A stretch of 64,000 bases of DNA from Muscardinus avellanarius (taxonomy: Eukaryota; Chordata; Mammalia; Rodentia; Gliridae), in the NCBI GenBank assembly GCA_963383645.1, contig OY726560.1:28232800-28296799 (forward strand), written 5' to 3'. A program made the position numbers and the translations under genes. The notes under the pieces were generated by a model. The model saw only the letters and a program-made list of their open reading frames with translations. It had not been told where the DNA came from and did not search any database. Below are positions 49,518 to 60,859 of this stretch, piece after piece. The number at the start of each line of letters is the position of its first letter. Position 1 is the stretch's first letter.

Positions 49518-50276
49518 GAGTTGAACTTAATGGCTAGTAGTATTTCCAATATACCTAGTATACCTAGAATATTAAAGTAAAATTATCAAAAATATGTGAG
49601 CCTCCCATAATTGTTTTTCTATTTTAAATCCATATTTTCATTCATCCTTATTATCCATATACAATCCAGAGTTATCCATAGCATCACCATACAAGAACAA
49701 GAAAGAAAACAGTAAATAAAATAAGCTCTTGGACCCCAAGGATCTAACATTTTATTGGGAAGTTAAATGAATTAGAAGGCAATTATCTGTAGAATATTAT
49801 GTATATTGGTATAAGATAAACACACTGTTCACACAATGTTTGAATTCAGAACTTTCAAAAGCACTGTATTTTTAAAATTAGAATCAAAATTAAAAATCTA
49901 ACAATATGAGAAAGGCAGCAATGTAAGTAGCCATATGGGGTAATGCAGAAGTGAGTTTTAGTCAGAATCTGATTATTTTGATTTTCAGAGTGCGTTATGT
50001 GCTATATGAAATCAGAAGTCTCAGAAAATGTGCCTTTAAAAACATTTTATTTGATGTTGACTAATTTTATAATACTTTATGTTAGATTATGCAATACTAC
50101 AGAAAATTAAGATTCCTGAAGTATATTGTATAAACACATGGGATAAAAATACTTCAGTGTTATTTTCAGTGAAATTTTAAAATACAATGAAATGTATCCC
50201 CCTATTCCTTTTTCACTGTTATGTGGGTAAACTGAATCATATGTCATTAATAATAGTAATAATAAAAATATCCTTG

Positions 50277-50346
50277 AAATGGGCTTTCCTATAAGTGCTA
50301 TACTTATATGAAAATGGGCTTTCCTGTAAGTGATATACTTTTTTAG
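50277..50346. repeat. 35-bp tandem duplication
   Basis: 'aaatgggctttcctataagt' from 50277 recurs from 50312 as 'aaatgggctttcctgtaagt'. The remainder is similar through 'gatatactt'. Confidence 0.88.
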
Positions 50347-50929
50347 GGGAGGATACCAGTCTGCACATGGAATTAAATTTATAACAGCATTCATGTTCTT
50401 ATGCTACTTATTACTATTCAAGTTAAAATAAGCCCAAATGTTAGTCTTTTCAATTGCTTCAATGGTATTTTGTGGTGAAAGCAACTGATTGAAGGAGAAT
50501 GAGCTTCATTTGTATGTCTTTATATCACTTAACTATTGGCAATTATGAAATATTTAAATATTAGCAAAGAAAATAAAAAGTATATGTGCTTAATCTAATT
50601 TTTATTTTGAACAATTATAACAGATATTAAATGCACATACCATACAGAAGCTTTCCCATTATCTTTACATTTTAATTGGGGGAGTCATTCCTCTATTACA
50701 GATGTCCCAAACAAGTGGCTTAAATGATTCTTCTGAATATAAATAATTTGAGAATTAATTTAATAAGAATTTTCATTAATTAGATAAATGTAGTAAAATT
50801 ATGAATATTCTTTCCACTTTAAGGTAAAAGTTTTGCTCAAATACTTTGAATTTTAGGTAATGACATGGTTTCTCCTTGCTGAGATTTCTAGATAGGGCTC
50901 AAGTCTTGTCCTATATTTAAATATAGTTT

Positions 50930-51085
50930 CCACCTAGTATTAAGTAGCTATATATGAGTGGTGACACATTTTTAACCCTTCTATGCCTTAGTTTTCTTAC
51001 CAGTAGATGTATAATAGTAGTAGTTACCCTTAAGATTTTTTGAGGATAAATTAATACACTTAAGGCATATAAATGGCTAGCATTA
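50930..51085 (+). repeat. MIR-like SINE remnant
   Basis: 'acccttctatgccttagttt', 'atgtataatagtagtagtta', 'ttttttgaggataaattaat' follow the MIR 3' order. Confidence 0.65.
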
Positions 51086-51354
51086 AAATTCATATAAAAT
51101 GTTTCACAAAGACTTACTTTTTTGAGACAATAATGATGTCAAAATGGAAAGGAATAAATTTGTTATTTTACCTTCTAAGAATATATTAATAAATCACTAA
51201 CATGATCCTATATAAACTATGTTATATATTATTCTATAACAAAATAAAGTTAGTTTATGCTATCTGTTTTATTATCTCCAGCATGTACTAAAAAGTCATA
51301 ATAACATTTTTAAATATTTTAAATGATTGGAATTTTAAAAAATGTTTAATTCGT

Positions 51355-51501
51355 TCCAGGAGTGGTGGCACATGTTTGGGTGGCTGAGACAGGAGTATTG
51401 CAGATTCAAAGCCAGCCTCACCAATTTAGTGGGACTCTATTTCTAAATTTAAAAAAAAAATAGAACCAGGGAGTGTATCTCAGAGGTAAAAAGGCCATGT
51501 A

Positions 51502-51502
<1 letters not shown>
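51355..51502 (+). repeat. B1-ID composite SINE, forward, internally shortened
   Basis: 'ccaggagtggtggcacatgt' leads into 'gggtggctgagacaggagta', lacking about 15 bases of the usual B1 body. The ID half 'gagtgtatctcagaggtaaa' ends at a CA repeat. Confidence 0.88.

Positions 51503-51554
<52 letters not shown>
51503..51554. repeat. (CA)n microsatellite at a SINE 3' end
   Basis: About 26 perfect CA units stand where the A-tail would be. Confidence 0.97.
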
Positions 51555-51555
<1 letters not shown>

Positions 51556-51627
51556 CTAAATTCACTGAAAACAATGTTTCAGGTTATGATTATGGTCAAA
51601 CAAATAACTAGGAAATATATTGAGAAA

Positions 51628-51819
51628 TAACCCAGGAGCATTCTACCTATGAGCTACACCCCCAGCCCTATTTTTTTTTTTTTTTTATTTTGAAACAGGG
51701 TCTCACAGAGTTGCAAAAGGCCTCACTAAGTCTTAGCTCAGGCTGTCCTTGAACCATGATCCTCCCTTCTCAGCCTCCCAAATGCTAGGATTACAATCAT
51801 ATGCCACCATGCCCAGCTT
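51628..51819 (-). repeat. B1-ID composite SINE, reverse
   Basis: 'cccaggagcattctacctat', 'gagctacacccccagcccta', a 17-base T-run, then 'tgaaacagggtctcacagag' to 'atgccaccatgcccagc'. Confidence 0.9.
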
Positions 51820-51899
51820 ATTAAAATGATTTTAAAGTGAATTATAATACTGTCAATGAAAGTACTTCTAGTAAGTAAAAATAAGGCTCAGAACAATAT

Positions 51900-52340
51900 G
51901 GTAAAACTGAGTTACTATATTTTGGAAGAAGTGTAATTTGAGCTGAGTCTTAGAACATTAGATAGGGTTTTGATAGCTAAAAGGGAAAAAAATTGAAAAC
52001 ATAGACATATGGAAAAAAATCAAAGAAATGAATGCAAGGGAGCATGTCTGGCCAGCAAAATCACAGGATAGAGTGGAGAACGTTGGATTTAAGTGATAGA
52101 TGTATCTTGTAGATTACCAAGAAATACAATTGACTTGGTAAATTCTGGCTGACTGGTTGGAGATTAGAGCAGTCATAAAAAACTGTTTCAGGAAGTTTGA
52201 TTTTCCTCTAATATTCAAGATAGATTGGAGGTAGATGATAATGCTTTCACAAAAGTATGAAAGTGACAAGGTTGAACTTGAGCAGATGCATGAGATGATA
52301 ATAGGAATTTTGACTGATTTAATATACCATTGAAGAAATA
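51900..52340 (-). repeat. Possible L2-like remnant, reverse
   Basis: 'gtaatttgagctgagtctta' and later 'gactggttggagattagagc' with 'atagattggaggtagatgat' resemble reversed L2 5'-of-3'-end sequence. The assignment is tentative. Confidence 0.35.
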
Positions 52341-52344
52341 AGAA

Positions 52345-52920
52345 AGAAGCTTGGAAAAAAGTGAAAAAACCTATACATTAGAAGTCATTAGGACAGAGGT
52401 AATTTTTTTCAAGAAGTAGAGAAATACAAAATCTGAATCAGCTGACCTAAGATACCAGCCAAAATCTCAATATGGTTAAAAGTAATTAAATAGCAATTTA
52501 GATGACTAAGAAAAGCAAAAATATCGCATGCTATGAATCAATGAGCATTTAATAAAGTGGGCAAGAAGACTACTGTTGGTGATTCTTAGAAAAAGTATTT
52601 GAATGATAGAAATAGAGGCAAAATTTTATATCCATGGCTACTGGGCTCTCATCCAAGGATTATTTTCCTAATGGATGAGTCAATTTGAACACAGAGAACA
52701 ATCTGAACTAAGTGACTGAAAAGTCCAGTGGTTCTCAAGTTCATATTAGAATCTCTTTTAAGGTTGTGAAAAATGGTGCCCAGGTATCTATTCTAGATTT
52801 AGAATATTTAGAATTAGGGCAGGGCATTTTCATTATACTTTACTCTTTAATGAGAATTAAAATGTTAGTGAACATCTACTATGTAAAAGGTTATTTTTAT
52901 AGGGTAGGGATACAGTAATA
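52345..52920. other. Intron, nothing specific recognised
   Basis: Unique-looking AT-rich sequence; a short L2-like phrase 'gtgaacatctactatgtaaa' sits near 52870. Confidence 0.45.
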
Positions 52921-52929
52921 AGCAGGGCT

Positions 52930-53060
52930 TATTTTGTACTTTATTTTTATGCTTTTATTAGTATATCCTAATTATGTGATTATACCTCATAGTGAAGTTC
53001 ACAGTGATACAAATATACATGCACACAGACTTGGTGCATTTCCTTCTGCAGCCCACTCTG
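52930..53060 (+). repeat. Possible L1-type 3' end fragment
   Basis: 'cttttattagtatatcctaa', 'atagtgaagttcacagtgat' and 'aatatacatgcacacagact' parallel the fragment near 7690. Confidence 0.4.
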
Positions 53061-53379
53061 CGCTCTCCTTCCTCCTCATACAGATTAGTGAGATTGGTAG
53101 TAATACCTTCATATATGGATATAGCATCATTTGGATAGTTTCCTTCTTCAATCATCTTTTTTTCAGATCACCACACTCACCTTGAATTCCAATCCACTAT
53201 TCCACTTGCCCCTCTTCTTACTTATCAAAAGTTCCTATTTTCTTTCTAGTGTTCACCTGTGAAAGAAAACTTGTACCACTTTGATTTCTGTTCTGTAAAG
53301 AAAGATCAGGTCATTCCAATGCCCATGGTAGGACAAGAACTATAGCAAGGTTTAGGTGTTCCTTCTGAAATCTCTAGTT

Positions 53380-53484
53380 CAGCAATATTCATATATGTAT
53401 ATATATTCTTTTTATATATTTTATACACAGCAATATTCATATATATTCTTTTTTATATATTTTATACATATAAAACAATATTGC

Positions 53485-53488
<4 letters not shown>
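53380..53488. repeat. AT-rich tandem duplication plus inverted repeat
   Basis: A unit beginning 'cagcaatattcatatat' and ending 'atattttataca' occurs at 53380-53427 and again, slightly shorter, at 53428-53468. It is followed by 'aatattgctgaa', the exact reverse complement of 'ttcagcaatatt' at the start. Confidence 0.9.

Positions 53489-53534
<46 letters not shown>
53488..53534. repeat. (TA)n-(GA)n compound microsatellite
   Basis: About 14 TA units pass directly into nine GA units. Confidence 0.95.
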
Positions 53535-53819
53535 TAGAAAGAGCATAGAAAGAGCAGACAAGTTGATAAAGAGCAAAGCAATAAAAGTTCTTCATTTTAC
53601 TATAAGAATAAATATAAGAAACCAACATATTCAGATATTTTGGAACTATATGGTTTCAAAAGTAATCTTCCTATTTAAAAAAAAAACATGTCCTCATGAT
53701 ATATTTATCAAAAGTGATCACATTCACTGAAAAGAAAAGTTACTAAATTTTTCAATAACTGAGTACTCTGAAGGAACTGTTGAAAATGTGTACAATGGTA
53801 GTCATAAAAATTTCTTGAG

Positions 53820-54041
53820 TCGGGTGGGGTGGCGCATGCTTGTAATCCCAGTATTCGGGAGGCTAAAACCAGAGGAGAGCGGTTCACAGACAGCCTCAGC
53901 TACATAGTGAGAGCCTCCACAACTTGGTGAGACCCTGCTTCAAAATAAAGAATAAAAAATAGGGTAGGGGGTGTAGCTCGGAGGTTGAATGCTCCTGGGT
54001 TCCATCCCCAGAACTGCAAAAAAAAAAAAAAAAAAAAAAAA
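53820..54041 (+). repeat. B1-ID composite SINE, forward, long A-tail
   Basis: 'tcgggtggggtggcgcatgc', 'tagctcggaggttgaatgct', then about 24 A. Probable target duplication: 'aaaaatttcttgag' before and 'aaaaaattattgag' after, with two mismatches. Confidence 0.92.
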
Positions 54042-54236
54042 TTATTGAGAGTAAAGCCAATATTTTAGTTTATGTATTGTATATATTATTGTATTCAGTA
54101 ATATGCCCAGTGATTTTCAACAATGTTTTGCTTTAATGTTGGAAAACCTATACCAGACACAGGGGAACTGATAATTTTAAACTTTATCCATAGAGTTTTA
54201 TTTTTTTACTGAAACTCTAAAAGTAACAATGACACA

Positions 54237-54444
54237 CTAGGTATGATGGCCCACTCCTGGAATCTCAGCTACTAGAAAAGGGCTAAGGCAGGAAGATCAC
54301 AAATTCAAGGTTAGCCTGGGCCACTTAGGTAGACCCTGTCTCAAAATTCAAAATATGAATGGCCTAAGGATATTGCTCAGTGATAGAGTGCCCCTGGGTT
54401 TTATTATTAGAACCATAAAAACAAAACAATACAAAAAAAAAAAA
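54237..54444 (+). repeat. B1-ID composite SINE, forward, old
   Basis: 'ctaggtatgatggcccactc', 'gcctgggccacttaggtaga' and 'ttgctcagtgatagagtgcc', then a degenerate A-rich tail. It ends about 370 bp upstream of the Sushi-start exon. Confidence 0.88.
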
Positions 54445-54769
54445 CCCAAAAAAACACAGGGAAACAGATGACTATCTTAAATGATGGTCATTTATATACT
54501 GCCAATTATTGAGAACTCTGGCTCTGCTTTCCTGTAAAAGTGTTTAACAATTTTACTATAATTAGAAACAAAGTATTAGACTAATATAGAAGCATTGAAT
54601 ATGAACATTTCATTTAAGTTCTAATAAGTTCTTAAATAGAGAAAATGTTTTATCTTCATCACTGTCCAATAAAATTATATTTTAAATATCCTTAGATGAA
54701 AATGGTAATTATAGTAAAAATACAAAAATATAGAACTGTATAGATTGTTAAGCTAACATTATTTTCTAA

Positions 54770-54901
<132 letters not shown>

Positions 54902-55139
54902 TAATACATTAAATTATTTCATTTTTTATTTTGTTAAAGTTTAACTTAAAATAGTTAATAATATAGAAATGGAGACACGGTGACTTCAAACTGTGGTGGT
55001 TTGATTCTGGTGATGTGTTGCTAAAAAATAATAATATATACTTACCTTAGAGTGACTAGTTAATATATCAGCTTTATCAGGACACTCTTTTAGAAATTAA
55101 ATGATTAAGTTCTTGTGGTAAATGAAACATGATGGAGTT

Positions 55140-55330
55140 TAGATTTTAAATATCTATGTATTCAAATTCTGCTTATTAATTAGTTGTATGACCTTGGGTA
55201 ATTTCTCAATCCTGTCTGCTAGAATTGCTCTTCTATAACATGTAAAGCAAATTAACTACATACAGTGATGAGATTCAAATAAGGGAAAGCATGTGAAACC
55301 TGTCAACAAGTGTTCTATGATCATCTTCTT
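55140..55330 (+). repeat. MIR-like SINE remnant
   Basis: 'ttagttgtatgaccttgggt', 'aatttctcaatcctgtctgc' and 'cagtgatgagattcaaataa' follow MIR order. Confidence 0.7.
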
Positions 55331-55555
55331 TGTATTTTTAGAAATATAACTGAAACATTAATTATATATTTATTATTAACTTAGTACCTATTTTATTAGT
55401 TAGAAATTAACCAACAGCCCATGTAGTTGTTTATGTAGTTTACTGTGGAAGCCATGAAATTATTTTCAAATAACACTTTTTAAAAATCTGGAATTTTTAT
55501 TAGTTCTCTCATTATAGCAACTTACACACAAGAGATGAAGAATCTCTTGCAAAGG

Positions 55556-55640
55556 TAAAGGAAATGGCTCTGTACTAAATCATTTACCTAGCATGAGCAA
55601 GGTCATGGGTTCAATCCTTGATATTACCAAAACCAAAACA
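55556..55640 (+). repeat. ID-like SINE monomer, forward
   Basis: 'catttacctagcatgagcaa' and 'ggtcatgggttcaatccttg' are the ID anticodon-loop and box B regions. Box A is eroded. Confidence 0.75.
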
Positions 55641-55644
55641 AGAA

Positions 55645-56120
55645 AACCTTCTATCAAAATATTAAATGATATTTTATGAAATCCACAAATACCTATTTTA
55701 CATAGATATCCTTTGTTTTAAGTTGTATTTTAAAGTATAAAGTTTATAATCAATATGGTTTATAATAACACATGCTGTACATTTATAGTTTTTATTTCTA
55801 TATATTTTTTGCATAAAGTAGAGCTGATATTTAATGAAATATTTCTAAAAAACAAAAGATAATTGTCAGAAATTATGGAAATTTTGTCCTTGTGGGTCTT
55901 TGAGAATGAGATAAAGTCACTATACTTGGAATAGAAAGCAATGCTATTTTAATCTGAATATAATTTTATATTTCTACAGTATTTATAGAACTTATTCCTC
56001 CTCCAAATTTAAAACAAATAAAAATTTTTGAAGAAATACACCAAATAGAAATTCAAAAGAACTTGGATCTGGTTAAAATTTAAGTACAATAAACCAAGTT
56101 ACTTTATCAAAATCAGCTAA
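55645..56120. other. Intron, nothing specific recognised
   Basis: AT-rich sequence without identifiable elements. Confidence 0.45.
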
Positions 56121-56125
56121 ATCTA

Positions 56126-56312
56126 GTCAGATGTGGTGGCTCACCCTTGTAATCCCAGCATTTGGGAGGCTGAGACACAAGGATTGTGGTTTGTGGGCAG
56201 CCACAGCTACTTAGTGAGGCCCTTTGCAACTCAGTGAAACCCTGCTTCAAAATAAAGAATTAAAAAAAAATAGCTCAGAGGTAGAATGCCCTGGAGATCC
56301 ATCCCCAGTATC

Positions 56313-56343
<31 letters not shown>
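56126..56343 (+). repeat. B1-ID composite SINE, forward, 30-base A-tail
   Basis: 'cagatgtggtggctcaccct' to 'atccatccccagtatcc'. The start of the ID half is missing, so A-rich linker runs straight into 'tagctcagaggtag'. Flanks 'aaaatcagctaaatct' and 'aaaatcaacctaatct' are a probable target duplication. Confidence 0.9.
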
Positions 56344-56344
<1 letters not shown>

Positions 56345-56346
<2 letters not shown>

Positions 56347-57325
56347 ACCTAATCTCTCAGCCTTAATGGTTAGCAATTATACTTTAAAAACTACAAAGTG
56401 GTAAGCACCTTAATAAGTAATTATTTTTACACGTCTTCTCTGTTACTTATAAAATCAAACACATACTTGTTATTTAACCTCCAATTTACAATGATGACAC
56501 GGAAACTTCACTTGACTAAAAAAATTGATGGGACTGTAATTTTTATCCATGGCTTCAGGATTTCAAAATTTCATGGTTGGATCATGATATTACAGTATGC
56601 TTTGAAGTCAAACAAGCTTTCCCCTTTTCCCATTTGCATAAGGGTTTTTCCCAAGAGTTTATTTGTTCAGATATAAAAATGGAGATAATAATGCTTACTT
56701 TGCTGGCCTGAGAACATTAAATGAGATAATAGATTCAGAATAATAATCATACAGTTTGTGACACTATAAATACTCTATTCAAAATAGGTGTCATGATATA
56801 AGATATAGAATAAATATTATCAGCATTTACTTGAGCCCACTGTTTAATAGTTATATAAGTAGTTTATTGAACATACAGACTTAATATAAAATAATAGTAA
56901 TATAGTGAGCTAAATTACATTGAAGTACAGTGGATTTCAAGTTATGAGATATAAAAAATTTTGAAAGTTATTCTGAAGTAAAAAATAAAATAGAAAAAAG
57001 ATTCTATGAAAAAGAATAAAGATGACTATGGTGAGTACCAACTCTAATTAGAAGGTCCCACACCTATTAATATTGGTAAAATTACATGTGTCTAGCCTTC
57101 TGGGAAGGAAGAGCCTTACATTGAACAAGAGCTTGAAGATCTCTGCTAAGACAGCATAGATCAGTGAAGCTTGGTTATAAAATTCAGCATTAAATAAAAT
57201 TGAAGAGATAGAGAACCCAGATGTCTTCTGCTGAGGAAGTAAATTGGTAGTCATTCAGCCTAATCTGGACTGGAGATATGTTTTGTTTTAAGCATACTAT
57301 GTTTTTTTTTTTAAATAGAAGCCAA
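56345..57325. other. Intron, little recognisable
   Basis: A MIR-like phrase, 'gagaacattaaatgagataa', is present near 56711; otherwise nothing. Confidence 0.45.
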
Positions 57326-57329
57326 CATG

Positions 57330-57374
<45 letters not shown>
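57330..57374. repeat. (CA)n microsatellite
   Basis: About 22 perfect AC units. Confidence 0.97.
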
Positions 57375-57377
<3 letters not shown>

Positions 57378-57379
57378 TT

Positions 57380-57840
57380 TACTATTTTCTTGTTCTATTT
57401 GGCTACTTAACTGAACATTTTTATGGCAATATTGCTGGAACCAGTTAACATCAACTCCTGCCTGACTGCACAAACTTTCAATGGCTCACCATGGCTACCT
57501 TTAGGCTACTTTACTCATTTATGTCACCATTTTAACTATTATGGCAAGTTATTAAGAGTTGTAAGAGGGTGATCTGATCCAACTTATATTTTCAGTATAA
57601 ACCCAGTTTAGTTAGAAGTCTACTGTAGTAGATTGGCTAAAGATGGACCATAAGGTTGGCAATGAAAAAGATTCATAACATCTTTTGAAGGTAAACATCT
57701 TCATTATTCAATGATCATTAGAGAAAAAAGAAAAGAAAAAGGAATAATTCATAAGCCATTTTGGATACTTTAAAACATGTGGATGAGTACATTACAATAT
57801 TGAATAGAAGAGACTGAAGAGATTTGAGGAGAAAATGTGA
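57380..57840. other. Intron, nothing specific recognised
   Basis: The phrase 'gagggtgatctgatccaact' near 57566 may be L2-derived. No exon. Confidence 0.4.
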
Positions 57841-57848
57841 ATGTTTTA

Positions 57849-58057
57849 GCCAGGTGTGGTGGCACATGCTTGTAATCCCAGCATTCTAGAGGCTGAGACC
57901 GGAGGATCTCGGTTCGCCAACAGCCTCAGCTACTTAGTGAGGCCCTCTGCAACTCAGTGAGACCCAGTTGCAAAATTAAGAATAAAAAATAGGGCAGGGG
58001 GTGTAGCTCAGAGTCAGATGACCCTGGGTTCCATCCCCAGACTGGCAAAAAAAAAAA
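57849..58057 (+). repeat. B1-ID composite SINE, forward
   Basis: 'gccaggtgtggtggcacatg', 'cagctacttagtgaggccct', 'gggggtgtagctcagagtca', then an A-tail. Confidence 0.93.
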
Positions 58058-58059
58058 GT

Positions 58060-59780
58060 GTTTTAAAGTTGTGAATTTCATATGACTTCGATTTCCAGGT
58101 TAGCAAATGAACATAATTGAGGTTCAGAGAAAGCTTGTAGATATTATAAAGAATATTAAAGCAACACAAATTCATGCCATTACATATATTATGTAGAAAG
58201 ACAAGAAAAACCTGTGACATAGGCCCGAAAACCTATACTGTTCAAATAATTGATAGAATATAAGGAACCATTCAATCATGCTCATGGCAGACAAGAGGAT
58301 AACTAAGAGAGTGACTGAGTCACAGAAGGAATTCTTTTACAACAGAGGTAGGGGGAATTTATTGATTGCTATTGAAAAACCCAAATGATGAAGACTTATG
58401 ATGTCTCTTAAATTGGATATCAGGAAGTTTGTTAAGAATGATTTCACTGGGATGACAGAGATTGAAAGCATTAAAATAAGCTGAAAGGTGAATAAAGATA
58501 GTTCAGATAGCTAATATGGTTAGGCATCAGTTACATGAAGGAGAAAAATAAGGCAGTTGAATGGTCATTAGGAATTCAAGAGAAACTTTCTTTTCAGAGA
58601 TGCAAGAGACTGAAGCAATTTTTTTTGTTTAATACAAATTATCCTATGTTGAGGAATATATTGATGATTTAGGAAAGAATGTATAGGAAAGGAATATATT
58701 TTTAATAGGAGACAACAACTGGAATTTCAAGGACAAATAGAGGGGAATTATTCTAATATAATAGAAAGAAAGATACAGAAGTTTTGAAGAGAACCTCCTA
58801 GGCTTGCGGGTTTTGTGATGGCAAGATGAGACAGCTCACATGAATACTTTTAATTTGATAAGGCTGCATCAAGCAAGGCCATCTAATGAAAACGTGTGTA
58901 TAGAGAGAGAGGAATGGATGGGAGAGGAAGTTTAAGACTGAGAGAAAAATTGGAAATAATTTTTACCAAGAGTGGAAGACCAAGCTTGATACTGAAATGT
59001 TGCCTGGCTAAATAATTGTGAGTGCCCTATTTAGACTGATGATAATGAATCTATCCATTTATATGATTCTTATCTACAATCACTGTACATCCCGGGATCA
59101 AACATAAAAAAAAATTTGCAAAAGTTTGATAAAGCTCAGTGCTTTTTGGAAATTGCTGATAATTATTTCAGGTACACTGATTAGAAACATAGATCCGAAG
59201 CAAAGAAATCTTCAAGTCAAGGTGTAAGGTGGATTATCTTTAAGAGAAGAATGATAAGATTGACTTTCAAGGTCAGTTTCAGCTATAACATATCATACTT
59301 CAGAATCTGCAGTTGAGGAAATTGTGGACTCTTTTGTTTCATAGGAGAAAAAAAGCAACTTTGCATGTATTTCCAAAGAATAAAACAATAATCATTCTGG
59401 TGAGCAGGGGAATTACCCCAAAACATATTAAGGAGAAAGGTGGTAAAGAAACACAAATCACCAACAAAAGAAAAAATCAGTTCAATATAAAGTAATATGT
59501 TTTAGTCAGGCTTGAATTAACAGTTAACTTTTATCCTGTGCCTATATCATACCAGTTGGAAATTAGTTTTTTTGTGGATTCTTATCATGTTAAAGGCACA
59601 TTCACTGGTAATATGACTCTGGTTCTTTTATACAACACCAAAAGCACAATCTATGAAAGAAAAAAATTGGTTATTTGTATTTTATTAAAATTACATCTTC
59701 TATCCTGCAAAAGATACTGTAAAGAGAAAGAAAGCAAAAGCTACAGATTGGAAGAAAATGTTTGCAAATCTGATAAAGAA
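58060..59780. other. Intron, nothing specific recognised
   Basis: Purine-rich diverged sequence, possibly old LINE-derived. No family or exon can be named. Confidence 0.4.
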
Positions 59781-59787
59781 GTATCAA

Positions 59788-60006
59788 GCCAGGTGTGATG
59801 GCGTAGGCTTGTAATCCAAATACTTGGGAGACTGAGATAGGAGGATTCTAGGTTCTAAGCTAGCCTCAGTTACTTAGTGAGGCCCTCTGCAACTTAGTGA
59901 GACCCTATTTCAAAATAGAGAATAAAAAATAGGGATGGGCGTTTAGCTTGTAGGTAAAATGCCCCTGGGTTTTATCCCTTGTAGGCAAAAAAAAAAAAAA
60001 AAAAAA
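59788..60006 (+). repeat. B1-ID composite SINE, forward, with target duplication
   Basis: 'gccaggtgtgatggcgtagg' to 'gtaggcaaaa' and a long A-tail. Exact duplication aagtatcaa at 59779-59787 and 60007-60015. Confidence 0.92.
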
Positions 60007-60539
60007 AAGTATCAAAAATATACCCCGAAAAACTTTAAACATTTCACAGTAAGAAAACAACTTAAATATTCAGTAGAAAAGCCATATAAACAGTAATATT
60101 ATATATACTTCTATATGTATCTTCTCATATACATGTTATTTTAATAATATATTAAAACCTTTCTCTAGAACACTGATTACCACCTCAGACCATTCTTCTC
60201 CTGTGCAAGTAATCTCTGTAAATGAGGACTTTGAAGAAAGAAAATTTTAAAAAATACTAAGAAATATGTATTATTTCTACATACATGGCCAGCTCTTCAT
60301 CTTTAGCTCCACGACTGCCATCTTACTTCACCCTTTACATATTTTCAGACAATTACAGTCAGATTTCACAGCTGCAGGTTCTTCCTCTTCATATACATAC
60401 ATATGTTGTTGCCAAATTAGTCATAACATAACATCTACAATCATCTTTTTCTAACTTAAATACCAACAGAGCTTTTCGGTGGCCTATTTATACAAAAACC
60501 ACTCAACTTTTTCACTTAAAATGCTTCTAAATATCTCCA

Positions 60540-60850
60540 CTCTGCCCAGATTTATCTTCCGTCTATATTCTACGTAGCGGCAATGCCACAAGGCTTACCT
60601 CGAATGTAACTGATTTTCTCTGGATTCACTTGGTTGTGTTGTTTCTTCTTCCTGGAATGTCCTCTGTAACATTTTTCCCTGTGCTATTCTACATATTCTT
60701 TAAATACTCAATACCTTCAGGAAGTTTTTCTCGTTTTCCTAAATCTCCTAGTATTTTGTGTAACTGCATTATAACACTTAGGAAACTTTGTAGTCTTAAA
60801 GAAACTCTTTTAAGTATAAAATAATGAGAATCGGATACAGGATCATTTAT
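60540..60850 (+). repeat. Possible L2-like fragment
   Basis: 'gtttcttcttcctggaatgt' followed by 'tttaaatactcaataccttc' and 'gtaactgcattataacactt' follows L2 wording ('ttcctctgcctggaat', then 'cttcagg', then 'aaaattgcaacc'). Confidence 0.45.
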
Positions 60851-60859
60851 ATTTCTGTA

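Larger units (their letters stand above)
49520..51340. other. Intron with a MIR-like trace
   Basis: A MIR-like stretch lies at 50930-51085 and a 35-bp tandem duplication at 50277. Otherwise unrecognised. Confidence 0.45.
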
